The notes below the pieces were generated by a model. That model saw nothing but the letters and a program-made list of their open reading frames with translations, did not search any database and was not told the DNA's origin. This document shows positions 37,008-46,533 of a stretch of DNA of 64,000 nucleotides, in pieces (position 1 is the stretch's first letter; each line of letters begins with the position of its first letter). Origin of the DNA: Balneolaceae bacterium (GTDB lineage Bacteria > Bacteroidota > Rhodothermia > Balneolales > Balneolaceae); contig CP051242.1 in assembly GCA_017795005.1 (NCBI GenBank), positions 1,178,001 to 1,242,000 of the forward strand. The letters are read 5' to 3'. The translations under genes were made by a program, and so were the position numbers.

Positions 37008-37883
37008 TTAATAAAAATTGAATGTTATCCCCGCTGCAAAAACTTGTTTGAGCTGGATATCTCTAGAGTAGTCATGATCGTATCGAAGTTCAAATTGAAA
37101 AACGGCACTCAGGTATTTATTAATCCCTCCATTTACTGCATTAGCCCAATAGACATCAGTTTGATTTAAAGGCACTAACAGATTTGTAAAGGTTTCAATA
37201 CTGGTAACAAATTCTGTGTTTTCCATGATCATTTTTTGATACTGGGCTCCAAAAGTAATACCTCCTTCAGAACGGACTTTTTTTCCATTATCAACCTGAT
37301 ACTGAGCATTCAGCCGGTTGTCTGAAACAATAGTTTGTTTTAACGCAAGACCAAGTTCAGCACTAAAATTTTCATTCGGTTTAACTTCAATTCCAAAACT
37401 TTCGATAAAATAAGCGGGAGCAAACCATCTGGAAATCAAAGAATCTCCCCCGGCTTCTGCTTTTCCATAATCAAAACCATCAGCAAACTGTGTACGGAAT
37501 TGAATTGCGCCGAAAGCAGAATAAATGCTTTCTTTAGTAAGCTCGTATGTAACACGGTTTCTTATTGAAATAAGATCATCTGTTTTTCTAACTCCGGTAC
37601 CATTAATTTTTGACTGCCCAAATCTTAAATGTATTCTGAAACCATAAGTAGATCTCCCTTCCCGATAGTATTTTGTAAATACTGTTGAGGCTGTTCCGCT
37701 GATAGTGTTTATGCCACCTTCACTCCAGTTATTAAAAGTAGATTGAGCACCGTTAAAATTAGCAATCCAGGTTTGATCCCAGCCATTCAAGGTATCAGCT
37801 ACTACAATAATTTGCGCTTTGGTTTGATTTGTAAGGAAAAAGCTTAAGCTGATAAAAAAGAGCAGTAAAGAAAGATTTTTCAT
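37008..37883 (-). CDS. DUF3078 outer-membrane-associated protein
   Basis: A 291-residue exported protein. Signal peptide 1-23 (FFLTNQTKAQ). The DUF3078 hallmark is WDQTWIANFNGAQSTFNNWS followed by EGGINTISGTAS (about 34-65). The rest alternates polar and aromatic residues in amphipathic strands and ends AAGITFNFY, as expected of a beta-barrel. Function unknown in the family. A paralogue precedes it (38042-38908). Only three bases separate its stop from the decarboxylase start, suggesting one transcript. Confidence 0.82.
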   Translation of the reverse strand: MKNLSLLLFFISLSFFLTNQTKAQIIVVADTLNGWDQTWIANFNGAQSTFNNWSEGGINTISGTASTVFTKYYREGRSTYGFRIHLRFGQSKINGTGVRKTDDLISIRNRVTYELTKESIYSAFGAIQFRTQFADGFDYGKAEAGGDSLISRWFAPAYFIESFGIEVKPNENFSAELGLALKQTIVSDNRLNAQYQVDNGKKVRSEGGITFGAQYQKMIMENTEFVTSIETFTNLLVPLNQTDVYWANAVNGGINKYLSAVFQFELRYDHDYSRDIQLKQVFAAGITFNFY

Positions 37884-37983
37884 TTCTCTAAGGAAACGTA
37901 GTTATAAAAGATTAAATAAATGATCTGAAGTAAGAGAATACTATCTCAAAAAAGCAGAGAAATAATTGAAATGAAAATATCGA

Positions 37984-38028
37984 AAAATAAAAAACTATGC
38001 ATCCACCCGATCAGGCAATGCATAGTTT
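37984..38028 (-). terminator. Intrinsic terminator between the two DUF3078 genes
   Basis: Perfect 11-base arms AAACTATGCAT (37992-38002) and complement (38018-38028), 15-base loop. On the minus strand the stem runs into a T-rich tract (opposite the A-rich 37982-37994). It ends the upstream DUF3078 transcript, implying a separate promoter for the downstream gene. Confidence 0.8.
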
Positions 38029-38041
38029 GAAAAGGAAGGGA

Positions 38042-38908
38042 TTAATAAAGATTTACAGAGATTCCGGCTGAAAGAACTTGCTTAAGTTGTACTTCACTTG
38101 AGAAATCATTGTCGTATCTCAATTCGAATTGAAAGGACGCACTTACTACAGAATTAATTTGCCCGATAATTTCATTAGACCAGTTTACATCTGTTTCATT
38201 AACCGGTATTAGAAAATTTGTGAATGTTTCTAAACTACTGGAGTACTGAATATTCTCCGCTATAGTATTCTGGTAGGTGAAACTTGTTGATAAACCACCT
38301 TCAGAACGAAGATTATCATCCATATTGTACACTGGAAGTAAATCATCGTCATTAACAAAGGTTTGCTTTAGAGCTAAACCGGCAGCCATTTGAAGATGTT
38401 CGCTGGCATTATACTCGATACCTGCACCTTCGATAAAATATCCAGGTGCCATAAAGTTTGAAATTAGAATATCTTCTCCCAAAGGACCGGCACCATAATT
38501 ATATCCTTCAGCAAACTGTGTTTTAAACTGGACTGCTCCATAAGCAGCTACAGGGCTCCCGTCAGAAAGATCATAAGTAACCCGGCTTCTGATCGAAATA
38601 AGATCATCGGATTTTCTGGTGTCTCCATCAATTCGGGATTGACCATATCTCAAGTTCACCCTAAATCCGAATGAGGTTCTGTCCTGACGGTATAATTTTG
38701 TGTAGACAGTTGAGAAAGTTCCGCTGATGGTGTTTACACCACCTTCACTCCAGTTATCGTAAGAAGCCTGGGATCCATTAAGGTTTAACACCCAAGTTTG
38801 ACCCCAGTCTACCTGATCTTCAGGAACTACAATAGGCTGAGCAATAGTTGGTGTTGCAAAAGCAATGAATAAGACTCCTGCTAGTATTAATTTAAGATTG
38901 TTATTCAT
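38042..38908 (-). CDS. DUF3078 outer-membrane-associated protein, paralogue
   Basis: 288 residues with signal peptide 1-23 (FATPTIAQ) and the same hallmark as its neighbour (WGQTWVLNLNGSQASYDNWS, EGGVNTISG). The strand pattern and C-terminus (LSAGISVNLY) also match, so the pair is a tandem duplication. It ends at a strong intrinsic terminator and starts 27 bases after the phosphoribosyltransferase stop. Role unknown; probably a barrel-like outer membrane protein. Confidence 0.82.
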   Translation of the reverse strand: MNNNLKLILAGVLFIAFATPTIAQPIVVPEDQVDWGQTWVLNLNGSQASYDNWSEGGVNTISGTFSTVYTKLYRQDRTSFGFRVNLRYGQSRIDGDTRKSDDLISIRSRVTYDLSDGSPVAAYGAVQFKTQFAEGYNYGAGPLGEDILISNFMAPGYFIEGAGIEYNASEHLQMAAGLALKQTFVNDDDLLPVYNMDDNLRSEGGLSTSFTYQNTIAENIQYSSSLETFTNFLIPVNETDVNWSNEIIGQINSVVSASFQFELRYDNDFSSEVQLKQVLSAGISVNLY

Positions 38909-38935
38909 GTCTTAAAGATTAGGGGGTTGTTTGAT

Positions 38936-39433
38936 TTATAAATTTTTAAAAAGTACAACTTGTTCAAGTTCTCCTGAATTCAAAATTACTTCAATATGTT
39001 CTCCAAACTTTGTAGGTACTTCAATACCTTTTAACTCAGAAAGTACCGGATACGTTCGGTGGCCTCTGTCAACCAAAGTTAGAACGTCAATTTTTTTTGG
39101 TTCATTTGAATAACAAAGGGTAGAAATTGCACTAAACATTGTTTTCCCTGAAAAAATGACATCATCTATCATAAGTACATACTTTTCGGTTGTACTTGGA
39201 ACGGTATTTTTAGGGCCACTACTTTGCACGTCAAACTGAAAAAGTTCAATACTTTTATTTGAGAATTTTGTTAAATGAGTATGTAATAGCTTAGCTGTTG
39301 CAAAACCCCTCTCATTTAATCCAATGATTACCAATTCTTCATCTTCCTCAAGGCGTTCCCAAACCTGAATTGAAAGTCTTTTTAATGTTCTGTTGATCCG
39401 GTCTTTATTCATTAAGGTAATTTGCTCTGGCAT
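38936..39433 (-). CDS. PyrR-like phosphoribosyltransferase
   Basis: 165 residues from the chosen Met at 39433; an upstream in-frame Met at 39481 would add 16 residues (MWNKILPLFF...) not expected in the family. The PRPP-binding loop is VLMIDDVIFSGKTM, preceded by ELVIIGLNERGFATAKLL and followed by LVDRGHRTYPV, the order seen in PyrR uracil phosphoribosyltransferase/pyrimidine regulators. It could convert uracil to UMP or serve as an RNA-binding regulator; no pyr operon adjoins it, so enzyme activity is more likely. Divergent from the YtxH gene. Confidence 0.82.
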   Translation of the reverse strand: MPEQITLMNKDRINRTLKRLSIQVWERLEEDEELVIIGLNERGFATAKLLHTHLTKFSNKSIELFQFDVQSSGPKNTVPSTTEKYVLMIDDVIFSGKTMFSAISTLCYSNEPKKIDVLTLVDRGHRTYPVLSELKGIEVPTKFGEHIEVILNSGELEQVVLFKNL

Positions 39434-39555
39434 AGCAGTAGAAACTTGGTTAAAAAATAAAGGTAATATTTTATTCCACATTTTGATTACGAAAGATTAA
39501 ATTAGTTATTAAAGCTGTACATTAACAGTGTTAACCTAATTCACAAACAAGAGAT

Positions 39556-39843
39556 ATGAGCAGACCAATAGAAACTTTACTTGCTACTATTGCCGGGTTT
39601 TCGGCAGGAGTGGTTTTAGCGATGTTGATTTCACCAAAAAGTGGAAAGGAAAACAGGGAATGGATTTCAAAACATACCGGCGATGCAAAAAACTGGGTGG
39701 AAGACCATGGAAACAAAATTGTAAAAGAAGGAGAAGAACGTCTTCAGAAAATAAGTACGAACGTGAAAGAAATTATACCAGATTTATACGAAGCTACGGA
39801 AGCTATCCTGTTTGATGAGGATGAGTTGGAAGAAGATGCATGA
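39556..39843 (+). CDS. YtxH domain protein
   Basis: A 95-residue protein: one N-terminal membrane-like segment (LLATIAGFSAGVVLAMLISP, about 8-27) followed by the SGKENRxW motif of YtxH proteins and a long amphipathic helix with an acidic end (FDEDELEEDA). Single-span or membrane-associated. YtxH proteins are stress-related in firmicutes, but function is not established. Its stop overlaps the start region of the DUF2851 gene by 8 bases, so both are probably one operon. Confidence 0.75.
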   Translation: MSRPIETLLATIAGFSAGVVLAMLISPKSGKENREWISKHTGDAKNWVEDHGNKIVKEGEERLQKISTNVKEIIPDLYEATEAILFDEDELEEDA

Positions 39844-40999
39844 TAACGGCTTTTTATATTCTGAAGAAATTCTTCAATGGATTTGGCAAGAGCAGTTATT
39901 CGAAAATTGCACTCTTAAAACTACTGAGGGGAAAAGTTTAAGAATTATAAATCAGGGTGTTATTAATCATACGAATGGGCCCGATTTTAGCAACGCACAA
40001 ATTCTTATTGATGGAATCAGGTGGATAGGTTCGATAGAACTTCATCTTGAATCGAGGGGTTGGAACCAGCATGGTCATCAAGATGATGAAGCTTACAATC
40101 AGGTGGTTTTGCATATTGTAGCTGATCATGATCCAATTGAAGTATTTAGAAAAGATGGAAGCAGGATTCCAACTCTTAATATTCTTCCGTATCTCCCACA
40201 AAAACTGAATAGTTTTGTTTCAGAAATAAACAAGCCTTCAACACTACCTTGTACTTCAGGGGTAACATTTATTTCTGATGAAGTTTACTTCCAACAAATT
40301 GAAAAAGCACATATTGAATATCTCGAAAAAAAGGGGAATGATTTTCTTAGTTTTTATAATCCAGATTTGATTCCCTCGAGGGCTTGGAAAGAAGCGTTCA
40401 TACTCTCCATATTTGATGGTTTTGGGATTGCTAATAACAGGGAACCCATGGTAGAAGTTGGAAAATGGTTTCTAAACGAATCTGAAAGCTTAGTTAAAGA
40501 TCTTGTGGAAGGAGCGTTAGATTTTGCTGGGTTTAGTACCTCAAGCTCAAAGTTGGTATGGAATTACAAAGGGGTTTACCCTGCTAATCATCCAAAAAAA
40601 AGAATACCCCAAGCGGTTCGCTTAGCGATTCTGATTCTTGATACACCATTTGAGAAGTTTCTGGAAGGAGAAAGTTTTAACCTTTGGGAAATGTGGGGAG
40701 AAAAAGCAGGTATTTCAAATTCAAAGCTCAATATGTTATTTGGAATAATACATATACCGGCCATTTTCATGCTCGGCAATTTATTTGGAGTTAAAAGAAT
40801 CACTGAAAAAGCTTTAAAACATTGGCTTAAGTTTGATGCAAAACTCCCAAAATATTTCAGCAAACAATTTTCTTTTCTGGATGCAAATTCTTCAAAAAAT
40901 TTTAAAAATAAACTTGGTGTGGTTCATCAGTTACGCTCCTATTGCAAGCCCCGAAGATGTCATGAATGCTTTGTACTAAAAAAAGCAATTTTATCTTGA
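39836..40999 (+). CDS. DUF2851 family protein
   Basis: 387 residues from ATG at 39836 (MHDNGFLYSEEILQWIWQ), which overlaps the YtxH stop by 8 bases. An earlier in-frame ATG at 39812 gives a non-conserved extension. Conserved features: GPDFSNAQILIDGIRWIGSIELH near residue 45-65 and a Cys-rich C-terminus CKPRRCHECFVLKKA. The first part resembles a nuclease-like core (ExH after a D) but catalytic function is unproven; family function unknown. Cytoplasmic. Its stop codon overlaps the -33 region of the following tRNA promoter. Confidence 0.8.
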   Translation: MHDNGFLYSEEILQWIWQEQLFENCTLKTTEGKSLRIINQGVINHTNGPDFSNAQILIDGIRWIGSIELHLESRGWNQHGHQDDEAYNQVVLHIVADHDPIEVFRKDGSRIPTLNILPYLPQKLNSFVSEINKPSTLPCTSGVTFISDEVYFQQIEKAHIEYLEKKGNDFLSFYNPDLIPSRAWKEAFILSIFDGFGIANNREPMVEVGKWFLNESESLVKDLVEGALDFAGFSTSSSKLVWNYKGVYPANHPKKRIPQAVRLAILILDTPFEKFLEGESFNLWEMWGEKAGISNSKLNMLFGIIHIPAIFMLGNLFGVKRITEKALKHWLKFDAKLPKYFSKQFSFLDANSSKNFKNKLGVVHQLRSYCKPRRCHECFVLKKAILS

Positions 41000-41026
41000 T
41001 CAACTTCGAATATGTCCCTATCTTTG
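40996..41026 (+). promoter_or_regulatory. Promoter of tRNA-Gln
   Basis: -33 element TTG at 40996-40998, 20-base spacer, and -7 element TATCTTTG at 41019-41026. This is the Bacteroidota sigma factor pattern (TTTG-N19/20-TAnnTTTG). The tRNA begins 22 bases downstream. Confidence 0.6.
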
Positions 41027-41047
41027 GAGTCTGTCGATGACACGAAT

Positions 41048-41118
41048 TGCCCGGTCGTCTAATGGCAGGACACCTGGTTTTGGTCCAGTATGTGGGGGTT
41101 CGAGTCCTCCCCGGGCAA
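41048..41118 (+). tRNA. tRNA-Gln (anticodon TTG)
   Basis: Acceptor stem TGCCCGG (41048-41054) pairs with CCGGGCA (41111-41117), followed by discriminator A; CCA is not encoded. The D-arm is GTC-TAATGGCAG-GAC, the anticodon loop TTTTGGT with TTG at 34-36, and the T-arm GGGGG-TTCGAGT-CCTCC. The last pair of the anticodon stem is a C-T mismatch (27-43). The initial T-A pair is typical of tRNA-Gln. Confidence 0.93.
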
Positions 41119-41128
41119 CAATACTCAG

Positions 41129-41159
41129 AAGGATGATTAAGGATGCATCCTTTTGTTTT
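41129..41159 (+). terminator. Intrinsic terminator after tRNA-Gln
   Basis: AAGGATG (41129-41135) can pair with CATCCTT (41146-41152), or the inner palindrome AAGGATGCATCCTT can close alone; TTGTTTTA follows. Confidence 0.6.
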
Positions 41160-41195
41160 ATGTAATCCTGAAATTTTCAGTGCTAGCAAACAAAA

Positions 41196-42128
41196 TTGGA
41201 CAGTCCTCTCGCAATATTTTCCGGAACCAGTAATCCGGCTTTGGCTCGTGCCATAGCTAAGGAATACGGTACCACTTTAGGTAAAGTAACCGTCAAACAA
41301 TTCTCGGATGGTGAACTTTATGTAAAATTCCAGCAAAGCATTCGCGGAGAAGATATTTTTATAGTCCAACCAACTCCTCCTCCGGGCGATAATATCATTG
41401 AATTGTTATTGATGTTAGACGCAGCAAAGCGGGCTTCTGTTAAAAGAGTGACTGCTGTTATCCCTTATTTCGGATATGCGCGACAAGACCGGAAAGATCA
41501 ACCCAGAGTTTCTATCGGATCAAAATTAATGGCTAACCTTTTGGTTGAAGCCGGAGCAGATCGGGTACTAACAATGGATTTACATGCTGCGCAGATTCAG
41601 GGTTTCTTCGATATTCCGCTCGATCATTTATATGCGAGTCGGGTTTTTATCGACCACTTTACCGAAAATCCTATCGACAATTTGGTGGTGGTAGCACCTG
41701 ATGTAGGCAGCTTAAAAATGGCTCGCTCTTATTCAAAAAAACTTAATGCTACCTTAGCTTTTATCGACAAGCGCCGTCCAAAGCCAAATGAGTCGGAAAT
41801 AATGAATATAATTGGTGAAGTGGAAGGAAAGAATGTGTTGATTGTAGACGACTTGATTGACACCGCCGGAACCCTAACCAATGCCGCTACTGCTATGAAA
41901 GAGCGTGGGGCTTTAAATATTTCTGCGATTTGTTCGCATCCAATATTATCGGGACCGGCTTTTCAGCGAATCGAAGATTCGCCTATTGATGAATTATTAG
42001 TTACGGATACTATTCCGCTTCGCCAACCTTCTGAAAAAATAAAAGTGTTGAGCGTTGCGAATATTTTTGCTGAAGCAATACAGCGTATTCACACTAATGA
42101 TACCATCAGTGCATTGTTTGATAATTAA
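41196..42128 (+). CDS. prs: Ribose-phosphate pyrophosphokinase (PRPP synthetase)
   Basis: Makes PRPP from ribose 5-phosphate and ATP for nucleotide, His and Trp synthesis. The 310 residues show the class I enzyme: N-terminal LAIFSGTSNPALA, KQFSDGEL, FGYARQDRKDQPR, the MDLHAAQIQGFFDIPLDH metal and PRPP site, and the PRPP loop VLIVDDLIDTAGTL. The start must be TTG at 41196, because a TAG lies 12 bases upstream in frame and no ATG or GTG precedes the conserved IFSG. First gene of a tight unit prs-rplY-pth-hppA. Confidence 0.95.
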   Translation: MDSPLAIFSGTSNPALARAIAKEYGTTLGKVTVKQFSDGELYVKFQQSIRGEDIFIVQPTPPPGDNIIELLLMLDAAKRASVKRVTAVIPYFGYARQDRKDQPRVSIGSKLMANLLVEAGADRVLTMDLHAAQIQGFFDIPLDHLYASRVFIDHFTENPIDNLVVVAPDVGSLKMARSYSKKLNATLAFIDKRRPKPNESEIMNIIGEVEGKNVLIVDDLIDTAGTLTNAATAMKERGALNISAICSHPILSGPAFQRIEDSPIDELLVTDTIPLRQPSEKIKVLSVANIFAEAIQRIHTNDTISALFDN

Positions 42129-42149
42129 TGTTTATAAGGTAAACGAAAA

Positions 42150-42845
42150 ATGGCATACCCAGAATTAGTAAAATTAGAAGGAACTCCACGTGAGATCTCT
42201 AAGCAGGCTAACCGTGCTTTGAGAGCAGAAAAAAGAGTTCCAGCTGTATTATATGGCCCGGAAGTTGAAGAGAATCTTCATTTTTCTATCGATGAGCTTG
42301 AGTTGGAGAAGATTCTTCGCAGAGCTCAAACCAAACTTCAGGAGCTTACCATTGATGGTAAAACATATAAGACTCTTTTAAAAAGAACAGAATTTGATCC
42401 GGTTACAGACCGACCAATTCACGCAGATTTTTATGTTCTTTCTGACAATCACAAAGTAACTCTTCGTGTTCCTGTTAGAATCAAAGGAACTCCACGCGGT
42501 GTTGTTGAAGGTGGTGGGCGTTTATTCCAACCAATGAAATTCATCCGAATCAGAGTACTTCCTGAGTTTATTGTATCTGAATTTGAAGTGGATGTAAGTC
42601 CTCTTAAAATTGGAAACTCATTCCATGTTGGAGATCTTGATCTGGAAGGAATTATTCCATTAGATTCTCTAAGCAGAACTATTGTAACTATTCGTCCTCC
42701 AAAAGGCGCACTAGTTAGTGACGTTCTTGATGATGATGAGGACGAAGAAACAACAGAAGAAGATTCAGGAGAAGCAACAGCAGAAGGTGCTGATGCCGAA
42801 GGTTCAGAAGAAAGCAGTAGCGAAGAATCTGAATCTGAAGAATAA
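42150..42845 (+). CDS. rplY: 50S ribosomal protein L25 (Ctc-type, with acidic tail)
   Basis: A 231-residue long form of L25. The 5S rRNA-binding N-terminal domain (about 1-95) has RALRAEKRVPAVLYGP and FYVLSDNHKVTLRVPVR. The C-terminal TL5/Ctc beta-domain (about 96-190) has PLKIGNSFHVGDLDL. An Asp/Glu/Ser-rich tail of about 40 residues follows, a common extension in this phylum. It is 21 bases after prs and 29 before pth, the usual gene order prs-rplY-pth. Confidence 0.95.
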   Translation: MAYPELVKLEGTPREISKQANRALRAEKRVPAVLYGPEVEENLHFSIDELELEKILRRAQTKLQELTIDGKTYKTLLKRTEFDPVTDRPIHADFYVLSDNHKVTLRVPVRIKGTPRGVVEGGGRLFQPMKFIRIRVLPEFIVSEFEVDVSPLKIGNSFHVGDLDLEGIIPLDSLSRTIVTIRPPKGALVSDVLDDDEDEETTEEDSGEATAEGADAEGSEESSSEESESEE

Positions 42846-42874
42846 GAAGTTGATGTTAGCGGGAGCCTGAAATC

Positions 42875-43432
42875 ATGTCCATAATTGTAGGATTAGGAAA
42901 TGTTGGACAGGAATATGATGGAACCCGCCATAACATCGGATTCGATGTTGTTGATTTATTGGCAAAAACACTTTCGGCAGACTTCAAAACAGGAAATGGT
43001 CCTTTTTTGGTAGCTGAAGGAAGGCATAAAGGGCGTAAAATTACTCTTATTAAACCCACAACCTATATGAATAGGAGTGGGACAGCAGTAAAAAAAGCTC
43101 TGGCTAAATACAATGCCGATAAAAATGACTGTCTTATTATTTATGATGATCTGAATCTTCCAGTAGGAATCACAAGAATGAAACCGGGCGGAAGCGACGG
43201 AGGTCATAATGGAATTGCAGATATCAATGAAAAGCTGGGAAGTAGAGATTACCCTCGGTTAAGAGTTGGTATCGGAAATGATTTTAAAAGGGGAAAACAA
43301 ATAGACTTTGTACTTTCCCCTTTTGATAAATCGGAAATGGAAGAGGTGGAAGCCTCAATACAGAAAGCCCACGATGCTGCTCTTGCATTTGTGAATATTG
43401 GCATTGAAAGAGCAATGAATTTTTTTAATTAA
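42875..43432 (+). CDS. pth: Peptidyl-tRNA hydrolase
   Basis: Releases peptides from prematurely dropped peptidyl-tRNA. The 185 residues contain the catalytic H19 in GTRHNIGFDV, N9 in GLGNVG, PTTYMNRSG, the YDDLNLPVG acid segment, and GGHNGI. All catalytic positions are present. Third gene of the prs operon; 48 bases separate it from hppA, with a short CCCG/CGGG hairpin just after its stop. Confidence 0.95.
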   Translation: MSIIVGLGNVGQEYDGTRHNIGFDVVDLLAKTLSADFKTGNGPFLVAEGRHKGRKITLIKPTTYMNRSGTAVKKALAKYNADKNDCLIIYDDLNLPVGITRMKPGGSDGGHNGIADINEKLGSRDYPRLRVGIGNDFKRGKQIDFVLSPFDKSEMEEVEASIQKAHDAALAFVNIGIERAMNFFN

Positions 43433-43480
43433 ATTAGCCCGATAAAGCGGGATAAAACGTAAACTAACACAAACGGAATT

Positions 43481-45691
43481 ATGCAAAACATAATCTTTTT
43501 CTCATTAGCGGCTGGAGTTATCGCTCTTCTTTTTACCGCACTTAAGTCTTCCTGGGTAACAAAGCAGGAAGTTGGTACTGAAAGAATGGGTCGTATCGCA
43601 GACAGTATTGCTGCTGGAGCCATGGCTTTCCTTAAAGCTGAATATCGGGTACTTGCCATTTTTGTAATTGTAGTAGCGGTTATTCTGGCAGTAAGTGCAG
43701 ATGCTGTTACTTCCAGCTGGATGGTAGCTATTTCATTTATTGTTGGCGCTATCTGTTCAGGTTTAGCAGGATTCATCGGGATGAAAGTTGCTACAAAAGC
43801 TAACGTAAGAACTACTAACGCTGCTCGTGAAAGCCTTGGAAAAGGACTTGAAGTTGCATTTGCAGGTGGTTCAGTTATGGGATTAGGAGTGGTTGGACTT
43901 GGAGTTCTTGGACTTTCAGGTTTGTTTCTTCTCTTCTCTACTTTATTCGGAATTGAAGGTGCTGATGCTGTAAACAGAGTGTTAGCTGTAGTTACAGGAT
44001 TTTCTTTTGGTGCATCCTCTATAGCACTTTTTGCCCGTGTAGGTGGTGGTATTTATACCAAAGCTGCCGATGTAGGAGCTGATCTTGTAGGTAAAGTTGA
44101 AGCTGGTATTCCCGAAGACCACCCGCTAAACCCGGCCACTATTGCTGATAACGTAGGTGATAACGTTGGTGATGTTGCAGGTATGGGAGCGGACCTTTTT
44201 GAGTCTTATGTAGGCTCTATTATTGGTACAATGGTACTTGGTGCTGCTTTCATGACAGCCACTGGATGGAGTGATGACTTCGGTGGACTTTCAGCAGTTC
44301 TTCTTCCTCTTGTTTTAGCAGGTACAGGAATTGTTACTTCTATTTTAGGAACCTTTCTTGTACGAGTTAAAGAAGGTGGTGACCCGCAAAAAGCATTGAA
44401 TATGGGTGAGTTTGCTTCAGCAACTGTAATGCTTGTTGCGTCTTTCTTCATTATCCAATGGATGCTTCCTGAAACATGGACATTTGGTGGAGCTGAATTT
44501 TCAAGCATGGGTGTATTCTGGGCTACTATTTTTGGGTTAGCTTCCGGATTGCTAATTGGTTTAGTAACCGAGCATTACACTGGTACAGGAACAAAACCAG
44601 TTATCTCTATTGTAAAACAGTCTGTTACTGGTTCTGCAACGAACATTATTGCTGGTCTTGGAGTAGGAATGATTTCGACTGCAATTCCAATCATTATTAT
44701 TGCAATAGCAATTATTGGGGCATATAGCTTTGCTGGTCTTTATGGGATTGCCATTGCAGCGGTAGGAATGCTTGCTAATACTGGAATTCAGTTAGCTGTA
44801 GATGCTTACGGACCTGTTTCTGATAACGCTGGTGGGATCGCTGAGATGTCTGAACTTGAACCAGAAGTACGTGAAAGAACAGATAAGCTTGATGCGGTAG
44901 GGAATACAACCGCAGCAATTGGAAAAGGTTTTGCTATCGGATCAGCAGCGTTAACTGCTTTGGCTCTTTTTGCTGCATTCATTACTGCATATGAAGCGGC
45001 TAACCCAGGTTTAGAAGTAATAATCAACATTACAAACCCATATGTAATGGCTGCATTATTTGTAGGAGCTATGCTTCCATTCTTATTCTCTGCTCTGTCT
45101 ATGAATGCAGTAGGTCGTGCAGCAATGAGTATGATCGAAGAAGTAAGACGTCAGTTTAAGGATATTCCGGAACTAAGAGCTGCTCTTGATGTAATGAATA
45201 AGAATGGCGAAAAAGACTTCAGCGAATGGTCAAAAGAAGACCAGGATACATTTGAAGCTGCTGACGGAAAAGCTGAATATGAGAAGTGTGTTGAGATTTC
45301 AACTACAGCTTCCATCAGAGAGATGGTGGTTCCAGGCTTATTGGCAGTAATTGTTCCTGTGCTATTTGGTTTTGTTCCGGGATTCATCAGCGATGATCCA
45401 ACGCTTGGAGCAAAAATGCTTGGCGGTCTTCTTGCAGGCGTTACATCTGCAGGTGTGTTAATGGCGCTTTTCCAATCAAATGCAGGTGGTGCTTGGGATA
45501 ATGCTAAGAAAATGATTGAAGAAGGCGTTGAAATTGATGGCGTTAAATATGGAAAAGGATCAGAGCCACATAAAGCTGGTGTTGTTGGTGATACAGTTGG
45601 TGATCCATTTAAGGATACTTCAGGACCATCATTAAACATTCTTCTTAAATTGATGTCTGTTGTAGCACTTGTAATTGCTACCATGATTTAA
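43481..45691 (+). CDS. hppA: Membrane-bound ion-pumping pyrophosphatase (K+-dependent type)
   Basis: A 736-residue, about 16-span membrane protein that couples pyrophosphate hydrolysis to H+ or Na+ export. The substrate site is visible as [19 protein letters not shown] and [20 protein letters not shown] near residues 195-245, with the C-terminal [14 protein letters not shown]. The K+-dependence determinant reads GNTTAA (A478) rather than GNTTKA, so it belongs to the K+-stimulated group, many of which pump Na+ (family knowledge; the pumped ion is inferred only). It follows pth and ends at a strong terminator. Confidence 0.95.
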   Translation: MQNIIFFSLAAGVIALLFTALKSSWVTKQEVGTERMGRIADSIAAGAMAFLKAEYRVLAIFVIVVAVILAVSADAVTSSWMVAISFIVGAICSGLAGFIGMKVATKANVRTTNAARESLGKGLEVAFAGGSVMGLGVVGLGVLGLSGLFLLFSTLFGIEGADAVNRVLAVVTGFSFGASSIALFARVGGGIYTKAADVGADLVGKVEAGIPEDHPLNPATIADNVGDNVGDVAGMGADLFESYVGSIIGTMVLGAAFMTATGWSDDFGGLSAVLLPLVLAGTGIVTSILGTFLVRVKEGGDPQKALNMGEFASATVMLVASFFIIQWMLPETWTFGGAEFSSMGVFWATIFGLASGLLIGLVTEHYTGTGTKPVISIVKQSVTGSATNIIAGLGVGMISTAIPIIIIAIAIIGAYSFAGLYGIAIAAVGMLANTGIQLAVDAYGPVSDNAGGIAEMSELEPEVRERTDKLDAVGNTTAAIGKGFAIGSAALTALALFAAFITAYEAANPGLEVIINITNPYVMAALFVGAMLPFLFSALSMNAVGRAAMSMIEEVRRQFKDIPELRAALDVMNKNGEKDFSEWSKEDQDTFEAADGKAEYEKCVEISTTASIREMVVPGLLAVIVPVLFGFVPGFISDDPTLGAKMLGGLLAGVTSAGVLMALFQSNAGGAWDNAKKMIEEGVEIDGVKYGKGSEPHKAGVVGDTVGDPFKDTSGPSLNILLKLMSVVALVIATMI

Positions 45692-45710
45692 TCAAACAGA
45701 ACTGATTGTT

Positions 45711-45750
45711 AATCCCGGCTACAGCTAAGTAGTCGGGATTTTTTTGTTTT
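45711..45750 (+). terminator. Intrinsic terminator of the prs-rplY-pth-hppA operon
   Basis: AATCCCGGCT (45711-45720) pairs with AGTCGGGATT (45731-45740) over ten pairs including one G-T, then T5GT4. Confidence 0.88.
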
Positions 45751-45786
45751 AAATTACATAAAACTAAAAAGTCATCTTTAGGTTAC

Positions 45787-45864
45787 TGCTGAAGGATCTG
45801 TACATATACATATCCAGCTAAGTCTGAACTTTGCAGATTCTTCGCTTTCGCTCAGAATGACAAG
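45787..45864. repeat. Fragment of a dispersed intergenic repeat
   Basis: Contains GAAGGATCTG and GATTCTTCGCTTTCGCTCAGAATGAC, words typical of a dispersed repeat in Bacteroidota genomes (recalled, not searched). A matching half (GTCATCCTGAACTCG...) is at 46534, so the two fragments flank the 45875 gene. Confidence 0.45.
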
Positions 45865-45874
45865 TAAAATAAAT

Positions 45875-46504
45875 ATGCCCCAAACAGACATTCTCAAGCT
45901 CATCTTTCATCATGATCAACGGCTGGATGATTTAGCCCCGTCAAGCGGAGAGGTTGATGATAATCCGTTGGCAGTTTTTACAAAACCAGATCCGACTTAT
46001 TCAACATTATATTTTTCAGCTACTAATCTGGAAGAGGAGAAATTTGGAATTAATGTTCTCACAGAATTTGATTCATTTCTTGTTGCACTTTCAAAAGGGT
46101 TGGGCAGTTTTCAATTTACGTCAAAAGAAGGGATTCAGGATTCTTTGAAAAAGGGGATTGAAAGCATGGAAATGAATGAAGTAATGGTAGCTTCAAAAGA
46201 AAAAGTGGAACCGGATATCGTCCATTCATTCACCAGAAAAATGCTCAGGGATGTTCTGGAAAAAGACTGGATCATCATCTATAAGCGGGAAGCAAAACAC
46301 GGTTTTGATCTTCACTTGTTCAGCAGAAAAAATATCTACACTTCCTTTTTCTATCCTCTTCAAAACTTATTACCTGATACATTCCGATTTTTCTCCATCA
46401 ATGGAAAGCGTTTATCAAACGAGAAACAGTTTTATTTCGAGACTTGGACTTTACACAAACCTCCTCACGGATTTGAAGAAGTTTTTCCTGAATCAGTGTT
46501 ATGA
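45875..46504 (+). CDS. Hypothetical cytoplasmic protein
   Basis: Not recognised. 209 residues from ATG at 45875; an in-frame ATG at 45857 lies inside a dispersed repeat (AGAATGACAAG), so the later one is preferred. No signal peptide or membrane span. Visible features are FHHDQRLDDLAP near the N-terminus, a mixed alpha/beta middle, KMLRDVLEKDWIIIYKREAKHGFDLHLFS near 125-150, and a Tyr/Phe-rich C-terminal strand segment ending HKPPHGFEEVFPESVL. A CTTCTTT/AAAGAAG hairpin follows the stop. Flanked on both sides by repeat fragments and far from operons, so it may be an accessory gene. No function proposed. Confidence 0.55.
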   Translation: MPQTDILKLIFHHDQRLDDLAPSSGEVDDNPLAVFTKPDPTYSTLYFSATNLEEEKFGINVLTEFDSFLVALSKGLGSFQFTSKEGIQDSLKKGIESMEMNEVMVASKEKVEPDIVHSFTRKMLRDVLEKDWIIIYKREAKHGFDLHLFSRKNIYTSFFYPLQNLLPDTFRFFSINGKRLSNEKQFYFETWTLHKPPHGFEEVFPESVL

Positions 46505-46533
46505 CTTCTTTTTGAAAGAAGCTTCCTCCTATA

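Noticed and set aside
45151-45684. 177-codon frame opposite hppA
   Set aside because: Complement of a highly conserved membrane enzyme; Ser/Pro/Thr-rich composition is typical of antisense frames.
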